In this document: positions 34,530 to 43,209 of the stretch, piece by piece
Numbering within the stretch: position 1 is the stretch's first letter
Layout: the number at the start of each line of letters is the position of its first letter
Origin: Robertmurraya korlensis NBRC 107688
GTDB taxonomy: Bacteria > Bacillota > Bacilli > Bacillales > Cytobacillaceae
Direction: 5' to 3'
Assembly: GCF_001591645.1 (NCBI RefSeq)
Contig: NZ_BCVH01000011.1
Coordinates: 97,055-161,054 of the forward strand
Length of the DNA stretch: 64,000 bases
Notes under the pieces: model-generated
What the model was told of the DNA's origin: nothing
Database searches by the model: none
What the model saw: the letters and a program-made list of their open reading frames with translations, nothing else
Program-made: the position numbers and the translations under genes

Positions 34530-34553
34530 AGAGTTATCTAGATAACTCTTAAC
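34526..34553. repeat. 28-bp perfect palindrome between fliD and flaG promoters
   Basis: GTTAAGAGTTATCT is followed immediately by its exact complement. It covers the fliD -35 and lies just before the flaG -35, so it could be an operator or a paired hairpin. There is no T-run. Confidence 0.75.
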
Positions 34554-34569
34554 CAAATAAATTTAATAC

Positions 34570-34596
34570 TAAAAAAAATATAGACTTGTCCGATAT
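34570..34596 (+). promoter_or_regulatory. Sigma-D promoter of flaG
   Basis: TAAA (34570-34573), N15 and TCCGATAT (34589-34596). Confidence 0.82.
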
Positions 34597-34629
34597 TATT
34601 AAAAAGCGATTATATCTTGGAGGATAAAA

Positions 34630-34995
34630 ATGTTGGAGCGTACATCATCTACTAATAGTACTTATCAGAATGTAAAAGTAGCAACAAACTCATTAGATAG
34701 TAAAGAATCATCTACTAACATAGAAGGTTCAAAACCTAAGGTAGACAGTGAAGAAAGGCTAAATCCCAATGAAAAAGATAAAGTAGCAAAAGTGGTAGAT
34801 AGTTTGAATGACTTTCTGATCCCATCTCATACTTCCTTAAAGTTTGAATTTCATGATAAGTTAAATGAATACTATGTAACTTTAGTTGATGATAATACGA
34901 AGGAAGTAGTTAAGGAAATACCTTCAAAAAAGATGCTGGACTTTTATGCTGCAATGACAGAATTTATTGGAGTCATGATAGATAAAAAGATATAA
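34630..34995 (+). CDS. flaG: FlaG family protein
   Basis: This 121-aa protein has a low-complexity Ser/Asn/Lys N-terminus (1-50) and the conserved FlaG C-terminal domain (about 55-121: NDFLIPSHTSLKFEFHDKLNEYYV, DNTKEVVKEIPSKKML). FlaG is linked to filament length control in several bacteria; the mechanism is unresolved. GGAGGA precedes ATG 34630. It leads the flaG-fliS-fliT group under a sigma-D promoter. Confidence 0.88.
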   Translation: MLERTSSTNSTYQNVKVATNSLDSKESSTNIEGSKPKVDSEERLNPNEKDKVAKVVDSLNDFLIPSHTSLKFEFHDKLNEYYVTLVDDNTKEVVKEIPSKKMLDFYAAMTEFIGVMIDKKI

Positions 34996-35101
34996 ATCGT
35001 TATTGAATGGTCAATGTATTATCTACGTCTAAGAAATAGAGTTTGAGTTTATAACCAATTTGAATAGTTCTAAATATTATGTACAAAAGGAGAGTATAAA
35101 A

Positions 35102-35503
35102 ATGGCAGTCAATAACCCTTACCAAGCTTACCAGCAAAACTCTTTAAATACAGCTTCACCTGGGGAACTAACTTTAATGTTATATAACGGTTGCTTGAAA
35201 TTTATACAACAAGCAAAGTTGGCTATTCAAAACAAGAATATCCAAGAGAAGAATACAAATCTTATTAAGGCCCAAAAAATCATTCAAGAACTTATGGTTA
35301 CCTTAAATATGGATATTCCTTTATCAAAAGACTTAATGGCAATGTACGACTACTTAAACCGTCGTCTAGTAGAGGCGAATATGAAGAACGATTTAGAGAT
35401 TCTGGATGAAGTCGCAGGATTTGTAACAGAATACCGAGATACTTGGAAACAAGTAATCCAGATAAATCGTCAAAAACAATTCTCACAAGGCGGTCAAGCT
35501 TAG
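35102..35503 (+). CDS. fliS: FliS, flagellin export chaperone
   Basis: This 133-aa helical protein has the FliS signatures NPYQAYQQN, ASPGELTLMLYNGCLKF and DLEILDEV. FliS binds the C-terminal helices of flagellin and, in B. subtilis, also cooperates with FliW. I chose ATG 35102 because AAAGGAGAG is upstream; an in-frame ATG at 35060 is not preceded by a ribosome site. The stop overlaps the fliT start. Confidence 0.94.
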   Translation: MAVNNPYQAYQQNSLNTASPGELTLMLYNGCLKFIQQAKLAIQNKNIQEKNTNLIKAQKIIQELMVTLNMDIPLSKDLMAMYDYLNRRLVEANMKNDLEILDEVAGFVTEYRDTWKQVIQINRQKQFSQGGQA

Positions 35504-35844
35504 TGAACGGATTAGGGCTTTTTTTTGATATAACGGTCCAATTAATAAAGCTTTATCAGTCAGCAGGGGACAGGGATGAACGACTTAAAGAGACCGAGCG
35601 TTTACTAGAGCTTCGTGAGGGTGCAATGAGAGATGCTACACCACCAGCATCAGAGGCGGATCGTGAACTTGTGAAAAAATGTATGCAATTAAACGATCAT
35701 CTAAACGCATTATTTACAAAAGAAAGACTAAACATTCAAAAAGATATTAAAGAATTGAAAGTCAAAAAAGTAACGACAAATAAATATGTAAATCCATACG
35801 AGAACTATAATCCTGATGGAGTGTTCTACGATCGTAAAAAATAG
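35503..35844 (+). CDS. fliT: FliT, flagellar export chaperone
   Basis: This 113-aa protein is equal in length to B. subtilis FliT. It is helical (LFFDITVQLIKLYQ, ERLKETERLLELRE) with a basic C-terminus ending in NPDGVFYDRKK. FliT escorts the cap protein FliD. The start is GTG 35503, overlapping the fliS stop by one base, with AAGGCGG nine bases upstream. The reading frame extends upstream inside fliS, but no better start exists there. Confidence 0.88.
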   Translation: MNGLGLFFDITVQLIKLYQSAGDRDERLKETERLLELREGAMRDATPPASEADRELVKKCMQLNDHLNALFTKERLNIQKDIKELKVKKVTTNKYVNPYENYNPDGVFYDRKK

Positions 35845-35871
35845 AGGCTAGCTGAGCTAGCTTCTATTTTT
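35836..35871 (+). terminator. Terminator after fliT
   Basis: A long stem (AAAAATAGAGGCTAGC with GCTAGCTTCTATTTTT, one G-T mismatch position) overlaps the fliT stop and has flanking A and T runs. Confidence 0.9.
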
Positions 35872-35932
35872 ATGGCGTTAGTATCGTAACTGGAACTTCA
35901 CCAATTCGACATAATTATTTATTACTTTTCAA

Positions 35933-35958
35933 GTTTCAGCAGGAATTCCTAGGGGTAA
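35933..35958 (+). promoter_or_regulatory. Sigma-B-like promoter of hpf
   Basis: GTTTCA (35933-35938), N14 and GGGTAA (35953-35958) resemble the general stress consensus GTTTAA-N12/14-GGGTAT. In B. subtilis yvyD/hpf is under sigma-B and sigma-H. A GTCTTAA/TTAAGAC hairpin (35979-36000) lies in the leader. Nothing else is seen between fliT and hpf. Confidence 0.6.
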
Positions 35959-36106
35959 AATAGAAGTATAAATACATAGTCTTAATTATCATATTAAGAC
36001 GGTGGTTATTTTTAAGGAATGCTTGGAAAAAGTGGCGTAGGACAAGCTGATCTAAGCATAACAGTAAGGTAACCAAATTTGTATAATGTGAAGGAGGAGT
36101 TCACTT

Positions 36107-36667
36107 ATGAATTACAACGTTCGTGGTGAAAACATTGAGGTAACTCCAGCAATTAGAGAGTACGTGGAAAAGAAGATTGCCAAGTTGGAAAGATATTTTA
36201 CTGAGACTCCTAATGCAAATGTTCATGTGAATTTGAAGACGTACAATGACAAGCGCTCCAAAGTAGAGGTAACGATTCCGATGGCGAATCTGGTGCTTCG
36301 TGCCGAGGAAGTTCATGATGATATGTATGCGGCGATTGATCTAATTACTGATAAATTAGAGCGTCAAATCCGTAAGCATAAAACAAAAGTGAACCGAAAA
36401 TTCCGTGAAAAAGGGAACCTGAATGAATTATTTGCTTCTCCAGTTGAAGATCTAGGTGGCGGTGTAGCCGTAGAAGAGGATGAGAGTGATTTAGAGCTTG
36501 TTCGTCAAAAGAGCTTTGATTTAAAGCCGATGGACAGTGAAGAGGCAATTCTTCAAATGAACCTACTTGGTCATAGCTTCTACGTATTTACTAATGCTGA
36601 ATCAAACCGTACAAATGTTGTTTACAAGCGTAAAGATGGCCGTTATGGTCTGATTGAAGCTCAATAA
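36107..36667 (+). CDS. hpf: HPF, long-form ribosome hibernation promoting factor
   Basis: This 186-aa protein has the N-terminal S30AE domain (about 1-100: NYNVRGENIEVTPAIREYVEKK) and the C-terminal dimerisation domain (about 128-186: VRQKSFDLKPMDSEEAILQMNLLGHSFYVF is its start region). The long form pairs 70S ribosomes into inactive 100S dimers in stationary phase. GAAGGAGGAG precedes ATG 36107. In B. subtilis it is followed by secA; here about 20 kb intervenes. Confidence 0.95.
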   Translation: MNYNVRGENIEVTPAIREYVEKKIAKLERYFTETPNANVHVNLKTYNDKRSKVEVTIPMANLVLRAEEVHDDMYAAIDLITDKLERQIRKHKTKVNRKFREKGNLNELFASPVEDLGGGVAVEEDESDLELVRQKSFDLKPMDSEEAILQMNLLGHSFYVFTNAESNRTNVVYKRKDGRYGLIEAQ

Positions 36668-36682
36668 GATAGAAAAAAAGCA

Positions 36683-36731
36683 ATATGATAAATACCCTAT
36701 ACATTTTAAGTGTATAGGGTATTTATCATAT
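36683..36731. repeat. 21-bp perfect hairpin after hpf
   Basis: Two exactly complementary 21-base arms (36683-36703 and 36711-36731) flank a seven-base loop TTTTAAG. No T-run follows on the plus strand. It may end hpf transcription from either direction or be an RNase-processed element; it also marks the edge of the inserted block. Confidence 0.85.
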
Positions 36732-36792
36732 ATAATGTTTGTAGGCTGTTAACTAGTATAGAATTACATGTAAGTGAGTAAAGGAGAGCAAT

Positions 36793-37878
36793 ATGTCTGA
36801 GGATCATACAATAAATATTCCTGCACATCCAAATATATACACTGGAGGGTATGGAAGAGAGTTGAGAATTGATTTTTGTATACCACAAGAGGGGGTTACC
36901 AAGAATACGGGGCTGTTAATATTTGTTCCCGGTTTTGGGGGTAACATTGATTCTAAGGTATATAAAAAAATGAGGGGACTATTCGCAGATAAATACAATG
37001 TAGTTACTATTCAATGTGATTACTTTGGTAATAAATTTATGCAAGATGTTAACAGGTTTAACGTGGATAAAACTGATTTAAGAAGATGGCTAACTGTTGA
37101 TGAAATTAAACTAATTGAACTTGATCCTGGTAAATTGGAATATTTCCTAAAAGGTAAGAATGCAGTTCTTCATAATAAGCATTGCTTAAATGAAACGATA
37201 GATGAATTTAATGATATGTCATTCATGCAGGCAATTGATATTTTAACAGCTGTAAAAACGGTTAAAGTACTATTAAAAGATAATAGTCTTAAGTTCAACT
37301 CAGAGCGAACTATAGGGTACGGGCACTCTCATGGGGCATACCTACTTCATTTAAGTAATATATTGTCTCCTGATATGTACTCACTTATAATTGATAACTC
37401 AGCTTGGGTCAAACCGGCGTACTTGTATTCTAATAGGTATCTTCATAACAGTTATCAGGGAATTAAAGTTGTTACAGAAATAGAATATATAGGTAAGAAT
37501 CTCATAATAAATAAAAAATGCTTACACTTAAAAAAGCTATATAATCGGTATAAAGGATCAACTCAAATTATTACTTTTCAGGGGGATGATGATCATTTAG
37601 TAAATCACCTTGAAAAGAGGGGAATTATAGAAAATATCAGTAACTCAACTTTTATTTTAGTTACTAAATACGATGTAGACAGTCAAAAATATAAATCAAA
37701 TACCCATGGTTTAGAGGCAGACTTTTTAAAATTATTTGATTATGCTCTAAGCTTTGAGAACCCTAAAACCAAGAGTATGGAATTAGAAAAGGACTACATA
37801 GTACATCTTGATGGAATTAAGGTAAATATAAATAATAGTGAAGGTTTACCTATCTTTGAGTTTAGTTTTAATAGTTGA
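36793..37878 (+). CDS. DUF2920-like alpha/beta hydrolase
   Basis: This 361-aa protein shows an alpha/beta hydrolase plan: a beta strand plus oxyanion region (GLLIFVPGFGGNID), a GYGHSHGAYL nucleophile elbow (G-H-S-H-G) near residue 180, a later acid loop (FQGDDDHL) and a histidine in NTHGLEADF. The pattern resembles DUF2920 proteins, found in Campylobacter flagellar glycosylation islands, so a role in removing or moving an acyl group on a flagellar glycan is possible. The assignment is from memory of the motif layout. AAAGGAGAG precedes ATG 36793. It has no signal peptide. Confidence 0.6.
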   Translation: MSEDHTINIPAHPNIYTGGYGRELRIDFCIPQEGVTKNTGLLIFVPGFGGNIDSKVYKKMRGLFADKYNVVTIQCDYFGNKFMQDVNRFNVDKTDLRRWLTVDEIKLIELDPGKLEYFLKGKNAVLHNKHCLNETIDEFNDMSFMQAIDILTAVKTVKVLLKDNSLKFNSERTIGYGHSHGAYLLHLSNILSPDMYSLIIDNSAWVKPAYLYSNRYLHNSYQGIKVVTEIEYIGKNLIINKKCLHLKKLYNRYKGSTQIITFQGDDDHLVNHLEKRGIIENISNSTFILVTKYDVDSQKYKSNTHGLEADFLKLFDYALSFENPKTKSMELEKDYIVHLDGIKVNINNSEGLPIFEFSFNS

Positions 37879-37916
37879 TACTCTAAACTACTTTGGGTTT
37901 GCATGTTATTCTTTAC

Positions 37917-37961
37917 AAAATCAAAAAGACCAAGGATTCTCTCAAAGGTCTTTTTGATTTT
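37917..37961. terminator. Bidirectional terminator between the DUF2920-like gene and mcp
   Basis: A perfect 15-bp stem (AAAATCAAAAAGACC with its complement, 37917-37931 and 37947-37961) has A and T runs, serving converging genes. Confidence 0.93.
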
Positions 37962-37971
37962 ATAATCTTAA

Positions 37972-39627
37972 TTATAAACTGAACTTCGCCAATTCCTTCT
38001 TCATCTCAACAGTCAACTCCTGCAGCTGCTCCATCTTCTCATTCACCTGCTCAAATGCCTGAAGCTGGGCATCTGTAGAAGCACTAATCTCTTCAGTCCC
38101 AGCAGCTGTTTCCTCAGTAACCGCCGAGATATTCTCAATCGCAGAAATCACCGAAGCACTCATGCTGCTAGAAGTTTTCATACCTTCAACCAATGCATCC
38201 AATTGCTCATTGATTGCCATTACGTTCATAGAAATCACTTCAAACGAAGATTCTGTTTCCTTCATAGAAGATTGCTGTTGATTTGATAACTCATACCCAA
38301 GGTCCGTTGCTTCCACAATCGTTGCAATTCCTTTTTTCATATGGCTAACCATGGTTGTAATACGTTCTGTTGCCTTTGTTGAATCGTCTGCTAGCTTGCG
38401 AACTTCGTCTGCAACCACAGCAAAGCCTTTTCCTGCTTCTCCTGCGCGCGCTGCTTCAATGGCCGCATTTAAGGCTAATAAGTTTGTCTGATTGGCAATA
38501 TCACGTACGGATCTTGCTGCTTCCTCAATTTGTCCTGCAAACTGTGTGAAGCCTTCAACTGATGCTTTTATATGCTCTGTTGATTGCGACAATTGTGAAG
38601 CAAGTTCAACTTGTTTTTCTAACGATACTCGGCCAGTTTGAACCGAATCCAGCGCAGCAGATCCAGCCTGTGAGGATTGCTCTGTTTTATATTGAACACG
38701 AGTAAACTCTTCGTTCATTGCTCCCATAGAACCAGCGGTCGATTGGATGTCTTCTGAAACCGATTGGCTACCACGAGCGAGCTCCTCCGTTGAAACTGCC
38801 ACTTGGTTGCTGATTTCACGTAAGCTTACCATATGTCCAGATACTTCTGCAGTAAAGCCAGTCACTCGTTCTCCCACCTGCTCGATGGATTGTACGGTTT
38901 GTTTTACATTTGTAATCATTAGGGCGAAAGCTGATTTTAATTGGTCAAGCTCGTATGAACTGTCTTCCTTCACCTCACCAACTTCAACCGTGAGGTCTCC
39001 GTCAGCTACTTTAACTGCATGATCGACGACTTCGCTTAATGGCTTCGCGATACGCATAGCTAGGAACCATGTAGAAAGGGCAGATAAAACAATTAATAAA
39101 ACAATCGCAATGATTGAGAATACAACAACAAAATGAATCTTTTTCTCTGTTTGCTGAAGCATTTCGTCGTACCATTCACCCGTCCGCTTGTCCAATACAT
39201 ACATGTCATTTAGGACTCCAGAGGTACGGATGGATTGTCTTTTGATTGCGTGGCGGTCATTATTCTCAAATCCTGTGTTGACCTCAGAAGAAAGGGCATT
39301 AAATTTCTCCTGAACTTTCGCTAGGATGTCTTTATGTTCTTGAACACGTACCAATTTGGTCAGAGATGTGATTTGTTCCCCAATGGATTGTAACTGACTG
39401 TCTGCCTCGGTTTTATTTGCTTCACTTTGATTAAATGCATAGTTAGATAGTGCTTGTTTTGCTACAACCAGCTCTCCTTGAATGTCTTCAACTAATATTA
39501 AAATCTGGACGTCATCCTTAGCGGAGCTTTGCATACTAACAAGCTGGGAAATCATAAATCCGATAATCATTGTTGATAATAAAAGTGGAATGATAGCGAT
39601 GATTAATAAACGAGATCTAAGTTTCAT
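37972..39627 (-). CDS. Methyl-accepting chemotaxis protein
   Basis: This is a 551-aa chemoreceptor. TM1 (about 5-27) and TM2 (about 165-190) bracket a short extracellular helical domain (about 135 residues). A HAMP domain (about 190-245, [19 protein letters not shown]) follows. The signalling tip contains [20 protein letters not shown], the CheA/CheW-binding hairpin. It is translated just 12 bases after a BMP-family lipoprotein, which may present its ligand. GGAGGGAATG precedes the start. Confidence 0.94.
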   Translation of the reverse strand: MKLRSRLLIIAIIPLLLSTMIIGFMISQLVSMQSSAKDDVQILILVEDIQGELVVAKQALSNYAFNQSEANKTEADSQLQSIGEQITSLTKLVRVQEHKDILAKVQEKFNALSSEVNTGFENNDRHAIKRQSIRTSGVLNDMYVLDKRTGEWYDEMLQQTEKKIHFVVVFSIIAIVLLIVLSALSTWFLAMRIAKPLSEVVDHAVKVADGDLTVEVGEVKEDSSYELDQLKSAFALMITNVKQTVQSIEQVGERVTGFTAEVSGHMVSLREISNQVAVSTEELARGSQSVSEDIQSTAGSMGAMNEEFTRVQYKTEQSSQAGSAALDSVQTGRVSLEKQVELASQLSQSTEHIKASVEGFTQFAGQIEEAARSVRDIANQTNLLALNAAIEAARAGEAGKGFAVVADEVRKLADDSTKATERITTMVSHMKKGIATIVEATDLGYELSNQQQSSMKETESSFEVISMNVMAINEQLDALVEGMKTSSSMSASVISAIENISAVTEETAAGTEEISASTDAQLQAFEQVNEKMEQLQELTVEMKKELAKFSL

Positions 39628-39639
39628 GTCATTCCCTCC

Positions 39640-40614
39640 TTATTCCATTTCGACGGTGATGTCGCCAGAAATAATTTTTTCTTTTGCTTCCTCAAGTTGA
39701 CTTTGCTCAGCGTCAGTTAACTGCACAACGCGAATGTCAGCTAAGCCTACACCGTTTTCAGCTAGACCAAGAACATACGTAGAGGAACCAATTTTTCCTG
39801 TTTCCTTTAATTCTTTGGCAATATCGTATACGGCTACGTCAATATTTTTCAGCATGGAAGTGGTAACTGCTTTTTCTGCAACGAAAAATTGGTCAGAGTC
39901 CACACCAGCTGCTAACTTCCCAAGCTTTTGAGCGGTCTGAAGTGCACCGAAACCTGTGAACCCTGCGGCAGGGTAGATAAAGTCAGCGCCAGCTGCGACT
40001 TGTTTTTCCGCAATGGTGCCACCAAGTGTTGCATCACCAAATGAGTTCGCGTATTCAACAATTACTTCTACATTCGAGTTGACGTATTTTGCTCCTTGTA
40101 TGTAACCTGCTTTAAAGTGATTCACGACAGGAACATCAAAGCCACCGATAAATCCAATTTTTCCAGTGGTGCTTTTCATAGCAGCAACCATACCGACAAG
40201 GAAACTTCCTTCGTATTCTTTAAACGTTAGAGAAACAACATTTTCAAGCTCGGAACCCTCATCGATGATCATGAATTGCTGATTCGGATGTTCCTTTGCT
40301 ACCTTTTCTAACGCTTCCTTTACAGAGAAACCAAGACCAATAATCAGGTCATATTTTTCCTCCGCAAGCTCTGTTAGTTTTTCTTCGAAGTTTCCATCTG
40401 GAGCTTCTTTATAGTCAAATAAAATCCCAAACTCATCGCGAGCGCGTTCGAGTCCACGAAACGCAGAATCATTAAAGGACTCATCCCCAAGGCCACTATC
40501 CGATAAAAGAATCCCAATTTTGTATTCTTTTTCAGTCTGTGTTTTCTCAGCGTTGAGTGAACAAGCGCTTAAAACGTTCACGACTAGGAACAATAAGAAT
40601 ATTCTTTTTAGCAT
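39640..40614 (-). CDS. BMP-family substrate-binding lipoprotein
   Basis: This 324-aa protein has a lipoprotein signal peptide (MLKRIFLLFLVVNVLSAC, lipobox LSAC) and the BMP/Med fold (YKIGILLSDSGLGDESFND, DLIIGLGFSVKEAL, GKIGFIGGFDVPVVNHF, GADFIYPAAGFTG). BMP proteins of ABC systems bind nucleosides. Here there is no permease gene and the next gene is a chemoreceptor, so a sensing role is likely. I chose the ATG at 40614, with GAGGAGGAC upstream; a longer in-frame ATG at 40737 would destroy the signal peptide. Confidence 0.88.
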   Translation of the reverse strand: MLKRIFLLFLVVNVLSACSLNAEKTQTEKEYKIGILLSDSGLGDESFNDSAFRGLERARDEFGILFDYKEAPDGNFEEKLTELAEEKYDLIIGLGFSVKEALEKVAKEHPNQQFMIIDEGSELENVVSLTFKEYEGSFLVGMVAAMKSTTGKIGFIGGFDVPVVNHFKAGYIQGAKYVNSNVEVIVEYANSFGDATLGGTIAEKQVAAGADFIYPAAGFTGFGALQTAQKLGKLAAGVDSDQFFVAEKAVTTSMLKNIDVAVYDIAKELKETGKIGSSTYVLGLAENGVGLADIRVVQLTDAEQSQLEEAKEKIISGDITVEME

Positions 40615-40650
40615 GTTTTTGTCCTCCTCATAGTTGTACATACCTCTTAT

Positions 40651-40676
40651 GTATCGGACAAAATTCGACAAGTTTA
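40651..40676 (-). promoter_or_regulatory. Sigma-D promoter of the BMP-mcp operon
   Basis: Read on the minus strand: TAAA (40676-40673), N14, TCCGATAC (40658-40651). It places the pair in the motility regulon. Confidence 0.78.
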
Positions 40677-40724
40677 AGTATTTTGTTTCGATTTTGTGAA
40701 TATCTCGATTTCCGAAATAAATAG

Positions 40725-40753
40725 TTACCATAATCACGGTTATTTGGTATGAT
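40725..40753 (+). promoter_or_regulatory. Sigma-A-like promoter of the chromate transporter pair
   Basis: TTACCA (40725-40730), N17 and TATGAT (40748-40753), about 37 bases before the first gene. Confidence 0.55.
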
Positions 40754-40790
40754 AAAGCTATCTGAATTTTTATAATTTAGGAGGAATGTT

Positions 40791-41360
40791 ATGAAGCACG
40801 TACACATTTTTATTGCTTTCTTCCGCTCAGGAATCTTGGGCTATGGTGGAGGGCCATCATCAATTCCTCTTGTAAAAAAGGAAGTTGTCGATACGTTTCA
40901 ATGGATGGACTCGGATGAATTTGGTGATGTATTAGCCCTTGGAAATGCGTTACCAGGTCCAATAGCTACTAAGATGGCGGGGTATATTGGTTATCGCGTA
41001 GGTGGAATCCTCGGTATGATTAATGCTCTTTTCGCCTCTACTCTTCCAACCATTTTGTTAATGATTGTTTTGCTAAATGTATTAAATACATACAAGGATG
41101 AGCCATGGGTCCGCGGCATGTCGATGGCGGTCGTGCCAGTAGTTGCAGTTATGCTCGCTACATTGACATGGGATTTTGTAAAAAAATCTTCTACCTCTAG
41201 TCTTGGGTGGGGTTGGACTTTGTTGTTTGTCGTTGTCTCCCTTGTGTTGTTTGAATTATTAAACGTACATCCTGCAATCATAATCTTTGCTTTACTATTA
41301 AGTGCGTTATTAAAAAAGGATCCAGAGAATTCTAAAGAAAAGGAGAAGACGTCCGCATGA
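40791..41360 (+). CDS. Chromate transporter, subunit 1
   Basis: This 189-aa membrane protein carries one CHR domain: GYGGGPSSIPLV, FGDVLALGNALPGPIATKMAGYIGY and several hydrophobic helices. Single-domain CHR proteins work in pairs as an inverted dimer, the split form of ChrA, exporting chromate or taking up sulphate-like anions. The next gene overlaps by four bases and is its partner. AGGAGGAATG precedes ATG 40791. Confidence 0.88.
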   Translation: MKHVHIFIAFFRSGILGYGGGPSSIPLVKKEVVDTFQWMDSDEFGDVLALGNALPGPIATKMAGYIGYRVGGILGMINALFASTLPTILLMIVLLNVLNTYKDEPWVRGMSMAVVPVVAVMLATLTWDFVKKSSTSSLGWGWTLLFVVVSLVLFELLNVHPAIIIFALLLSALLKKDPENSKEKEKTSA

Positions 41361-41887
41361 TTTATTGGAGTTTATTTTTGGCGTTTTTTATCCCGGGAAT
41401 TCTCGGTTATGGTGGGGGACCTGCGTCCATTCCTCTAGTTGAAAATGAAGTGGTGGATCGGTACGGCTGGTTATCAGTGAGCGAATTTAGTGAGGTGCTT
41501 GCGTTAGGCAATGCTTTACCAGGTCCTATCGCAACGAAAATGGCCGGTTATATTGGTTATGAAGTGGGCGGGATTTTTGGGGCAGTGATTGCCGTCTTTG
41601 CTACTGTGGCACCATCGTTAATCTTAATGGTCACTCTACTTGGTTTGTTGATGAAGTTTAAGGAATCTCCAAAGGTGAAGCGACTTACTGTGTTGGTTCG
41701 ACCTGTCATCGCTGTATTGCTAGGCGTCATGACGTATGAATTCTTTTTCTCCTCATATGAAGGAGTAGGCATCTGGCAGACAATCGGGATTGGTGTCATT
41801 GCCTTTGTGTTAATGGAGCGGCTGAAGGTTCATCCGGCATACGTTATTGCCGGTTCGTTGATTTATGGTGGAATTTTCTTAGGGTAG
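41357..41887 (+). CDS. Chromate transporter, subunit 2
   Basis: This 176-aa second CHR half resembles the first at GYGGGPASIPLV and LALGNALPGPIATKMAGYIGY. It overlaps subunit 1 by ATGA. Heterodimeric CHR pairs of this type occur in Bacillus (YwrA/YwrB). Nothing in the surroundings indicates a chromate-responsive regulator. An 8-bp inverted repeat (41894-41901 with 41950-41957) follows. Confidence 0.88.
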   Translation: MIYWSLFLAFFIPGILGYGGGPASIPLVENEVVDRYGWLSVSEFSEVLALGNALPGPIATKMAGYIGYEVGGIFGAVIAVFATVAPSLILMVTLLGLLMKFKESPKVKRLTVLVRPVIAVLLGVMTYEFFFSSYEGVGIWQTIGIGVIAFVLMERLKVHPAYVIAGSLIYGGIFLG

Positions 41888-41985
41888 AAAGGAATCGTTT
41901 CTCCTTCCGTATGCTGGTGTTCCAATTGCAACAAAGGCTTACTTTAGGTGAAACGATCCTTATTTAGTATTAGGGAGGAAGAAAC

Positions 41986-42819
41986 ATGACGTTTTCAATC
42001 GTAGGCTATGACCCAAAGGAGAAAGAATGGGGAATTGCGGTGCAATCGAAGTTTTTAGGCGTGGGGGCCGTAGTCCCGTTCGCGAAGGCAGGAGTCGGGG
42101 CCGTTGCAACACAATCTTACGCGAATACAGCTTATGGTCCGGAGGCATTACAGCTGTTTTCAGAAGGGAAGTCTGCGGAAGAGGTCATCGAAATTATTAC
42201 ATCACGTGATGAGGACAGAGATCTCCGCCAGGTTGGAGTCATCGATGCGAACGGACAAGCAGCGACTTTTACCGGTGAAAAATGCTATGACTGGGCAGGT
42301 GGAGTGACTGGAGAGAATTTTGCCGCACAGGGGAATATATTAGTAGACGAGAAGACCGTACAAGCAATGGCAAAAACGTTTCAAGGGACAAGCGGAACAT
42401 TAGCCGAACGCTTACTAGCTGCGTTGAATGCGGGTCAAGAAGCGGGTGGAGATAGTCGTGGTCAGCAATCAGCAGCCTTGTTAGTTGTAAAGGAAGCGGG
42501 CGGTTACGGGGGGTACAATGATCGCTATATTGATCTTCGTGTTGACGACCATCCGGAGCCGATTAAAGAACTAATTCGTGTATTTGGTTTGCAACAGCTA
42601 TACTTTGCTCCTCCAAAGCCAGAGCGAATTGCCTCGATTGAAGGGCATGTAAAGGAAGAGTTGGTTGCTTGCTTAAGACGTCATGGCTATTTAGAGTTGT
42701 ATGTAGATGAGGACAGTGTTCACAAGGCGCTTACTCGTTATATACATACGGAGAACTTTGAAGCGCGTGAGTTAGAGCGTGGAAAAATTGACTTGGACGT
42801 ACTTGATTTTATGAATTAG
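41986..42819 (+). CDS. DUF1028 family protein
   Basis: This 277-aa protein opens with TFSIVGYDPKEKEWGIAVQS and continues GAVVPFAKAGVGAVATQSYAN, the family signature, resembling an Ntn-hydrolase layout with a threonine at position 2. A C-terminal extension (about 215-277) is of unknown type. The biochemical role is not established. GGGAGG precedes ATG 41986. It appears to be a single-gene unit ending at a strong terminator. Confidence 0.82.
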   Translation: MTFSIVGYDPKEKEWGIAVQSKFLGVGAVVPFAKAGVGAVATQSYANTAYGPEALQLFSEGKSAEEVIEIITSRDEDRDLRQVGVIDANGQAATFTGEKCYDWAGGVTGENFAAQGNILVDEKTVQAMAKTFQGTSGTLAERLLAALNAGQEAGGDSRGQQSAALLVVKEAGGYGGYNDRYIDLRVDDHPEPIKELIRVFGLQQLYFAPPKPERIASIEGHVKEELVACLRRHGYLELYVDEDSVHKALTRYIHTENFEARELERGKIDLDVLDFMN

Positions 42820-42835
42820 CAATAGTTAAGCATAG

Positions 42836-42858
42836 CCCCCAGCAATGGGGGTTTTTAT
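42836..42858 (+). terminator. Terminator after the DUF1028 gene
   Basis: CCCCC (42836-42840), AGCAAT loop, GGGGG (42847-42851), then TTTTT. Confidence 0.92.
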
Positions 42859-42970
42859 TTTATACTGGTATGTTGTGGACGATGGGAGATAACAACAGGA
42901 TCATGCGGAAATACCTAGCGTATCATAAAAATAAAGTGGTATAATTGAACTAAATTTAGGTAGTTAATCC

Positions 42971-42997
42971 TAAATAACTCCCGTTAACTGCCGATAA
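42971..42997 (+). promoter_or_regulatory. Sigma-D promoter of the giant repeat protein
   Basis: TAAA (42971-42974), N15 and GCCGATAA (42990-42997) are an exact match to the sigma-D consensus. The RNA would begin near 43004 and lead straight into the riboswitch. Confidence 0.88.
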
Positions 42998-43077
42998 TAG
43001 ATTTGTAACGCAAATGTTTGGAGGTGAAATACTTAGTAATAGATGTTTTTCAAAAATGATTGTACTTAATGAAGTGA

Positions 43078-43160
43078 AAAGGGCAAATCACGGGAAACTG
43101 TGAGACGCAAAACTAAGAGGGCCTTACCGCAGAATTGCGAATGGCAGCCAGTTACCACAA
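43078..43160 (+). promoter_or_regulatory. Class I cyclic-di-GMP riboswitch (GEMM-I)
   Basis: The conserved GEMM-I blocks appear in order: AAAAGGGCAAATC (P2 5' side), a GGGAAACT tetraloop region, GTGAGACGCAAAACTA (core purines), GGCCT, an inner TTACCGCAGAATTGCG hairpin, and ATGGCAGCCAGTTACC as the closing side. The GAAA loop and its receptor-like region support the tertiary contact. Classes are defined by this motif; binding of c-di-GMP is inferred from family knowledge. Confidence 0.9.
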
Positions 43161-43165
43161 GAAAT

Positions 43166-43209
43166 CATAGATTGTTTTTCTATGAACCTTTCTTATGGGG
43201 TTCTTTTTT
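43166..43209 (+). terminator. Candidate expression platform: hairpins and terminator after riboswitch
   Basis: CATAGA (43166-43171) can pair with TCTATG (43179-43184). A GAACC/GGTTC stem (43184-43188 with 43199-43203) followed by six T residues resembles an intrinsic terminator. The two hairpins share base 43184, so they could be alternatives controlled by the riboswitch. Confidence 0.6.
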
